DNA of 10,309 nt from an uncultured Bulleidia sp. (lineage in GTDB: Bacteria > Bacillota_I > Bacilli_A > Erysipelotrichales > Erysipelotrichaceae), in the NCBI GenBank assembly GCA_934757945.1, contig CAKVLT010000072.1, positions 1-10,309 on the forward strand, given 5' to 3'. Below the pieces are notes generated by a model. It had not been told where the DNA came from. It made no database searches and saw only the letters and a program-made list of their open reading frames with translations. The position numbers and the translations under genes are program-made. Shown here piece after piece: positions 7,101 to 10,309 of the stretch (position 1 is its first letter; each line of letters starts with the position of its first letter).

Positions 7101-10100
7101 TGCTGGTGGAGCTAAGGTTACCGTAGCTGGTAATGCGACTACTACTGAAAATATGAAGTTCTTAGGTTGGGAATTAAATGGAAACGTTTATAAACCTGGA
7201 CAATCATTTGAAGTAAACAAGGATATTGCGAATAAGGATAATCAGATTATCTTAACGGCAACATGGGGTGATGCAGAAACTTCTACAACATTGACTTATA
7301 ATCCTGGTAATGGAATTGGTACAGCTAAAAGAGTTGATGTCATGAATAATGAGGCAGTAGAAATTAAAGCTCATGATTCTGATGTATTAGGCTTTACTGC
7401 TCCAGTAGCAGAAGGCAAAGAATACTACTTTGCAGGTTGGGCTGATTCTAAAACAGGAAATGCAACTTATGCAGATGGACAGACAATCAATATTGATGCG
7501 AATGGTGAAAACGTTCTATATGCAGTTTGGGTTGAAAAAACTGTAATTACATTAGAAGCTAAAGTTGATACTAAAACATATAATGGTCAAGTTCAAACTC
7601 TTGAAGGCTTCAAGAATACAACAGTCGATGGATATACAGTATCTGGTTTGACAGCTACGACAAGTGGTAAGGATGCCCAAGTATATTCAAATACAGCTTT
7701 TGCAGGTACAGCGAAAGTTGAAAAAGACGGTGTTGATGTAACGGATAAGGTTGTTGTTAAAACAGTTTCTGGACAACTAACAATTAACCCAAGACCAGTC
7801 ACAGTAGCAGCTGAAAACAAGACAAAGGTATACGGAGCAGCAGATCCTGAACTTACAGCTACAGTAACTGGAACGCTAAATAACGATACAGTGGATTATA
7901 CAGTGACAAGAGTTCCTGGTGAAGATGTTGGCAAATATGCAATCCATGTCACAGGTGATGAAGACCAGGGTAACTACCACGTAACATACACTGCTGGTGA
8001 ATTTGAAATCACTAAATCTGGAGAACTGAAACTGACAGCAGAACTGACAGGTGAAAGTGCAACTAAGGTTTATGATGGAAATCCGTTAACAGGTGGTGCA
8101 ACAGCAAATGTTAAGGAAGGTACAACAATTACTTACTCAACAGATGGTGGTACAACATGGACAACAGACGTTCCAGCTATCACAAATGTAGGTACATTAA
8201 ATATCACAGCAAAAGCTGAAAATCCAAACTATGAACCAGCTGAAACAACTTACTCATTAACAGTTACTCATGCTACAGCTACAGTAACAGCAGATGATAA
8301 GACAAAGACATATGGTGAAGCTGATCCTGAATTCACTGCTAAAGTTGAAGGTATCATTGAAACTGAAAAGGATACAGTACAGATTGCTTATAACAAGCCT
8401 CTTACAAGAGATGCTGGTGAAGCAAAAGGTACATATACAATTCATGTGGATGGTGAAGAATATCAGGGTAACTACCATGTAGAATATGTGGCAGGTACAT
8501 TAGAAATTACTCGAAAGTCCCTTGAAGATGAAGACAGTGGTATCGAAGTAACTAACCCTGATGATACTATCTATGATGGAACATCTCAGAAGTTAAAGCC
8601 AACAGTAGTCGATACAAAGACTGGTGATACATTAACAGAAGGTACAGATTACTATCTTGATTACTCTGCAGACACAACAAATGTTGGTACAGTTGCTATC
8701 ATGATTAAGGGCACAGGTAACTACTCCGGCAGTAAGGGTGCTTCCTATAAGATTACTCCTAGAACAGTAAAACTGGCAAGTGAAGATGCTACAAAACCAT
8801 ATGATGGCACTCCATTAACAAGACCAACAGTTACAGTGATAGGTGATGGATTTGTTGAAGGTGAAGTGGCAGACATTACAGCTACTGGAACTATCACAAA
8901 TGTAGGTTCTGTAGAAAACACAATAACTTATACAAGATTGGATAAGTTTAAAGAAAGTAACTATATTGTTTCTGAAGATACAGGTACATTAACTGTTACA
9001 CAACAGACTATTGATCCAGAAGATCCAGATCCTGAAAAAGAATATCTCGGTGTTACAGTAGATACACCAAGTGATGTAACTTACGATGGAAATGAACATA
9101 AGTGGACACCAACAGTGCTGGATGCTGATGAAAAGGCATTGACAGAAGGTACAGATTACACCGTATCTTATGACACAGCAGACTTCACAAATGTACATAC
9201 AATCACAGTAACTATCGAAGGTATCGGAAACTACACTGGAACAGTTACAAGAACTTATAGAATTACACCAGCTACAGTTACAGTTACAGCAAACAATACT
9301 GGTAAGGTATATGGCGAAGCAGATCCTGAACTCACAGCTAAGGTAGAAGGCACAATCGGAAATGATGAAGTTGTCTTCAAGCTTGAAAGAAATCCAGGTG
9401 AAGATGTTGGCAAATATGCAATCCATGTCACAGGTGATGAAGTTCAGGGTAACTACCATGTAACATACACTGCTGGTGAATTTGAAATCACTAAGTCTGG
9501 TGAACTGAAACTGACAGCAGAACTGACAGGTGAAAGTGCAACTAAGGTTTATGATGGCAAGCCATTAACAGGTGGAGCAACAGCAAATGTTAAGGAAGGT
9601 ACAACCATTGCTTACTCAACAGATGGTGGTGCAACATGGGCAACAGACGTTCCAAGTATCACAAATGTAGGTACATTAACTATCACAGCAAGAGCTGAAA
9701 ATCCAAACTATGACACAATCACAGTAGATTACACATTAACAGTTACTCATGCTACAGCTACAGTAACAGCAGATGATAAGACAAAGACATATGGTGAAGC
9801 TGATCCTGAATTCACTGCTAAAGTTGAAGGTATCATTGAAACTGAAAAGGATACAGTACAGATTGCTTATAACAAGCCTCTTACAAGAGATGCTGGTGAA
9901 GCAAAAGGTACATATACAATTCATGTGGATGGTGAAGAATATCAGGGTAACTACCATGTAGAATATGTGGCAGGTACATTAACAGTTACACAACAGACTA
10001 TTGATCCTGAAGACCCAGATCCTGAAAAAGAATATCTCGGTGTTACAGTAGATACACCAAGTGATGTTACATACGATGGAAATGAACATAAGTGGACACC

Positions 10101-10309
10101 AACAGTGCTGGATGCTGATGAAAAGGTATTGACAGAAGGTACAGATTACACAGTATCTTATGACACAGAAGATTTCACAAATGTACATACAATCACAGTA
10201 ACTATCGAAGGTATTGGAAACTACACAGGCATAGTTACAAGAACTTATAGAATTACACCAGCTACAGTTACAGTTACAGCAAACAATACTGGTAAGGTAT
10301 ATGGCGAAG
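4120..10309 (+). CDS. Giant secreted multi-repeat surface protein (InlB B-repeats plus MBG/YDG and Ig-like array), 3' partial
   Basis: One frame is open from ATG 4120 to the right edge, 2063 codons with no stop. Residues 1-28 form a signal peptide with a likely cut after VQA. A Pro/Glu/Ala/Thr-rich linker follows to about 127. A beta-type domain covers 128-211, and a second covers about 246-373, with LPSGAQL near its start and HFSIYVI at its end. Residues 375-1137 hold InlB B-repeat (Flg_new) units ending in hallmarks such as FDGWY and LYAKW, mixed with IHWWENADDD-type domains. From 1142 onward comes an array of MBG_2-like (KVYGxADPEL), YDG-like (KVYDGxPLTGGA) and Ig-like (GNYTG...YRITP) modules. 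Cysteine is nearly absent (4 in 2063). This is the pattern of wall-attached adhesins or stalks of gut Firmicutes. The wall-anchoring end (LPXTG or other) is not in the window. Adhesion is inferred from architecture, and no ligand can be named. Confidence 0.92.
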   Translation, partial: MNGANKITKLVLSLLMTISCINFSTVQAEDSEPAATAIPAEEVIAEPTPTTEGSTEEVLPAASPAAEATAVPELVEDKNSDPVPTAVVGTEGEGTVVPAPVPTEEPGVEQQEAPVEPEIEKVETVEEVKVTVVVSYVDENDHPLIDPITGSYPTEYRLDENVDAFKSFDGYAFEKVIVNDDAKNTISKDDVQKNGLRITKDMTSLKLVYQKMNLESNENKEVIPEVTEEASEEAEPESNTNETELSAFDQTAFAGNVTVHVTAAEGVLPSGAQLIVKRVTRKAILNAVEETVTEKDKEVDSAIALDITIVNADGIEIQPNGIVNVSFENVAVGGEEVNIYHVTDDASTVTEVATNTQSFDANHFSIYVITGEKKVELTTFNFVANEQNVSTQIVKTGDTLITPTAPDIAGKAFVEWQENGSKFDGFGVQTITKTETRTITAKYEDALYVYFYNPEGTQIMRTEKVADHKGHDYSNVSYDVDATHKLVGWAAEVNGTKDIAKNITVPEGSTSVNVYAIIKEGYWVSFDSDGGSAIDSQFVFDKISLNDQTTPTRPGYKFDGWYDEITKVDNGAAVSSPMTLKAHWKAKEVSYTVIHWWENADDDGYSFHESENKTGFTGTEANAKAKSYEGFTAQPVTKKTIKGDGSTIISVCYKRNVYEVKFYSYTTYDWRGRPVTPSKEYEDLRITAKYGQDISKQWPTYSGSSTWSTKDNGSTYQANINTMPLGGAKFYGPQTGNYYCEALYYVEILPGENSSITVGGIKYRLDHTDKMYGSNITITEEDQYPLKGFTFNKDISSKIGKKYDGAKFYYTRNSYDLKFINNGKEDKSVEKKYEQSISSENYTPTKPRSLPEYYVFDGWYENELCEGEAYNFTGKKMPAQNVTLYAKWTASDVKLTYNLNNPEGTLVKKTEDVVAGTVASTVLPSIPTINEYSFAGWYYADGNGNITSEVFNTNNTITKDTSVVGKWLYKGELRVVYKPGTEKDVTVPTDDKVYAGGAKVTVAGNATTTENMKFLGWELNGNVYKPGQSFEVNKDIANKDNQIILTATWGDAETSTTLTYNPGNGIGTAKRVDVMNNEAVEIKAHDSDVLGFTAPVAEGKEYYFAGWADSKTGNATYADGQTINIDANGENVLYAVWVEKTVITLEAKVDTKTYNGQVQTLEGFKNTTVDGYTVSGLTATTSGKDAQVYSNTAFAGTAKVEKDGVDVTDKVVVKTVSGQLTINPRPVTVAAENKTKVYGAADPELTATVTGTLNNDTVDYTVTRVPGEDVGKYAIHVTGDEDQGNYHVTYTAGEFEITKSGELKLTAELTGESATKVYDGNPLTGGATANVKEGTTITYSTDGGTTWTTDVPAITNVGTLNITAKAENPNYEPAETTYSLTVTHATATVTADDKTKTYGEADPEFTAKVEGIIETEKDTVQIAYNKPLTRDAGEAKGTYTIHVDGEEYQGNYHVEYVAGTLEITRKSLEDEDSGIEVTNPDDTIYDGTSQKLKPTVVDTKTGDTLTEGTDYYLDYSADTTNVGTVAIMIKGTGNYSGSKGASYKITPRTVKLASEDATKPYDGTPLTRPTVTVIGDGFVEGEVADITATGTITNVGSVENTITYTRLDKFKESNYIVSEDTGTLTVTQQTIDPEDPDPEKEYLGVTVDTPSDVTYDGNEHKWTPTVLDADEKALTEGTDYTVSYDTADFTNVHTITVTIEGIGNYTGTVTRTYRITPATVTVTANNTGKVYGEADPELTAKVEGTIGNDEVVFKLERNPGEDVGKYAIHVTGDEVQGNYHVTYTAGEFEITKSGELKLTAELTGESATKVYDGKPLTGGATANVKEGTTIAYSTDGGATWATDVPSITNVGTLTITARAENPNYDTITVDYTLTVTHATATVTADDKTKTYGEADPEFTAKVEGIIETEKDTVQIAYNKPLTRDAGEAKGTYTIHVDGEEYQGNYHVEYVAGTLTVTQQTIDPEDPDPEKEYLGVTVDTPSDVTYDGNEHKWTPTVLDADEKVLTEGTDYTVSYDTEDFTNVHTITVTIEGIGNYTGIVTRTYRITPATVTVTANNTGKVYGE
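4204..4500 (+). other. Pro/Glu/Ala/Thr-rich low-complexity stalk in the giant protein
   Basis: Residues 29-127 are dominated by Pro, Glu, Ala, Thr and Val in irregular PTEE-, PAPVPTEEP- and VEPEIE-like runs with very few aromatics. Such acidic, proline-rich stretches after a signal peptide are usually disordered spacers. A similar short acidic linker recurs at about residues 215-245. Confidence 0.75.
5242..7530 (+). repeat. Array of InlB B-repeat (Listeria-Bacteroides) and related beta domains
   Basis: This protein-level repeat is too diverged to show in the DNA. Good units are at residues 522-584 (SFDSDGG, FDGWYDE, LKAHW), 815-888 (FDGWYEN, LYAKW), 891-967 (FAGWYY, VVGKW), 971-1049 (FLGWEL, LTATW) and 1055-1137 (TYNPGNG, FAGWAD, LYAVW). 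More degenerate units are at 375-446 and 448-521. Between them, 589-656 is an IHWWENADDD-type domain and 657-814 holds further domains of the kind that accompany these repeats in large Firmicutes surface proteins. The B-repeat fold is a small beta-grasp-like unit. Confidence 0.8.
7919..8502 (+). repeat. Long direct repeat A, copy 1
   Basis: This 584-bp segment recurs at 9398-9981 with an offset of exactly 1479 bases (493 codons) and no indel. It encodes the end of an MBG module, a YDG module and the second MBG type. Its last 248 bases (8255-8502) are identical to copy 2, while the part before that carries many substitutions. Confidence 0.93.
8981..9319 (+). repeat. Long direct repeat B, copy 1
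   Basis: This 339-bp segment recurs at 9971-10309 with an offset of 990 bases (330 codons). It encodes the acidic linker DPEDPDPEKEY, an Ig-like module and the start of an MBG module. By hand count the copies differ at 13 positions, only three of which change an amino acid. Confidence 0.93.
9398..9981 (+). repeat. Long direct repeat A, copy 2
   Basis: This is the partner of 7919-8502. Identity is total over 9734-9981 and changes abruptly at its left edge: the bases just upstream (about 9703-9733) encode a clearly different peptide from the matching stretch of copy 1. The right end is the CAGGTACATTA joint, after which the sequence follows direct repeat B instead. Confidence 0.93.
9971..10309 (+). 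repeat. Long direct repeat B, copy 2 (cut by the window edge)
   Basis: This is the partner of 8981-9319. It still matches at the last base of the window, so the repeat continues beyond it. The three replacements relative to copy 1 are Ala to Val (residue 2003), Ala to Glu (2017) and Thr to Ile (2038). Ten other differences are silent. Confidence 0.93.

Larger units (their letters stand above)
7543..10309 (+). repeat. Array of MBG/YDG-type and Ig-like modules with higher-order organisation
   Basis: The modules by residue are: degenerate YDG-like (YNG) 1142-1224; MBG_2-like 1225-1299; YDG-like 1300-1382; second MBG type (KTYGEADPEF) 1384-1464; Ig-like 1465-1547; second YDG type (KPYDGTPLT) 1548-1627; Ig-like (VTYDGNEHKW) 1628-1717; MBG 1718-1792; YDG 1793-1876; second MBG type 1877-1957; Ig-like 1958-2047; and the start of another MBG to the edge. 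The order MBG, YDG, MBG type 2, Ig-like then repeats, which makes a composite unit of 330 codons. The first round carries an extra Ig-like plus YDG pair. Confidence 0.8.

Noticed and set aside
8257..8478. Minus-strand 73-codon frame duplicated exactly at 9736-9957
   Set aside because: The duplication only reflects the identical 248-bp DNA repeat. There is no independent evidence of a gene.
8989..9459. A 156-codon open frame on the minus strand opposite the repeat array
   Set aside because: It is rich in Cys, Ile and Ser as expected from reverse-reading an ACA/GTA-rich coding strand, lacks a ribosome site, and similar antisense frames recur at each repeat copy. It is a shadow of the giant gene.
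7919..10309. CRISPR-like or transposon-derived repeats
   Set aside because: The repeats are long, in frame, protein-coding, mostly silent in their differences, and have no unique spacers, terminal inverted repeats or transposase.

Overview
The window looks like chromosome of a low-GC Gram-positive bacterium (Bacillota), probably gut-associated and possibly Erysipelotrichia or Clostridia. This rests on AT-rich DNA with A/T-ending codons, purine-rich Shine-Dalgarno sites on several genes, U-tailed hairpin terminators, and a very large secreted repeat protein of a kind common in such organisms. The exact taxon cannot be fixed from the sequence alone.

Layout: (1) 1-206 is the 3' end of an unrecognised plus-strand gene, closed by a hairpin terminator. 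(2) 249-1588 is a two-gene unit: a GtrA-family four-helix membrane protein and a GtrB/DPM1-like polyprenyl-phosphate glycosyltransferase. (3) 1694-2599 is a membrane-anchored SGNH/GDSL-hydrolase-like protein with a near-consensus promoter of its own, which has a 12-bp palindrome in its spacer. (4) 2688-3851 on the minus strand is a cation diffusion facilitator whose metal-site residues resemble the manganese-exporting branch. It converges on the SGNH gene, and each has its own terminator. (5) 3852-4119 is a divergent regulatory region with several short palindromes. (6) 4120 to the window end is one uninterrupted reading frame of 2063 codons that continues past the edge. It encodes a secreted surface protein: signal peptide, Pro/Glu/Ala/Thr-rich stalk, two beta-type domains, a run of InlB B-repeat (Listeria-Bacteroides) and related domains, then an array of MBG/YDG-type and bacterial Ig-like modules.

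The two envelope-glycan genes and the SGNH protein could build and modify a surface glycan: GtrA flips a lipid-linked sugar, GtrB makes it, and the SGNH protein acts outside the membrane. The giant protein would then sit on that surface as an adhesin or stalk. This functional link is inference from proximity only.

The most notable structure is inside the giant gene. Its modules form a higher-order repeat with a 990-bp period. One 248-bp segment is identical between copies while its flanks have diverged, and a shared 11-bp sequence marks a clear recombination joint. I found no evidence of an undescribed defence system, CRISPR array, mobile element or RNA gene.
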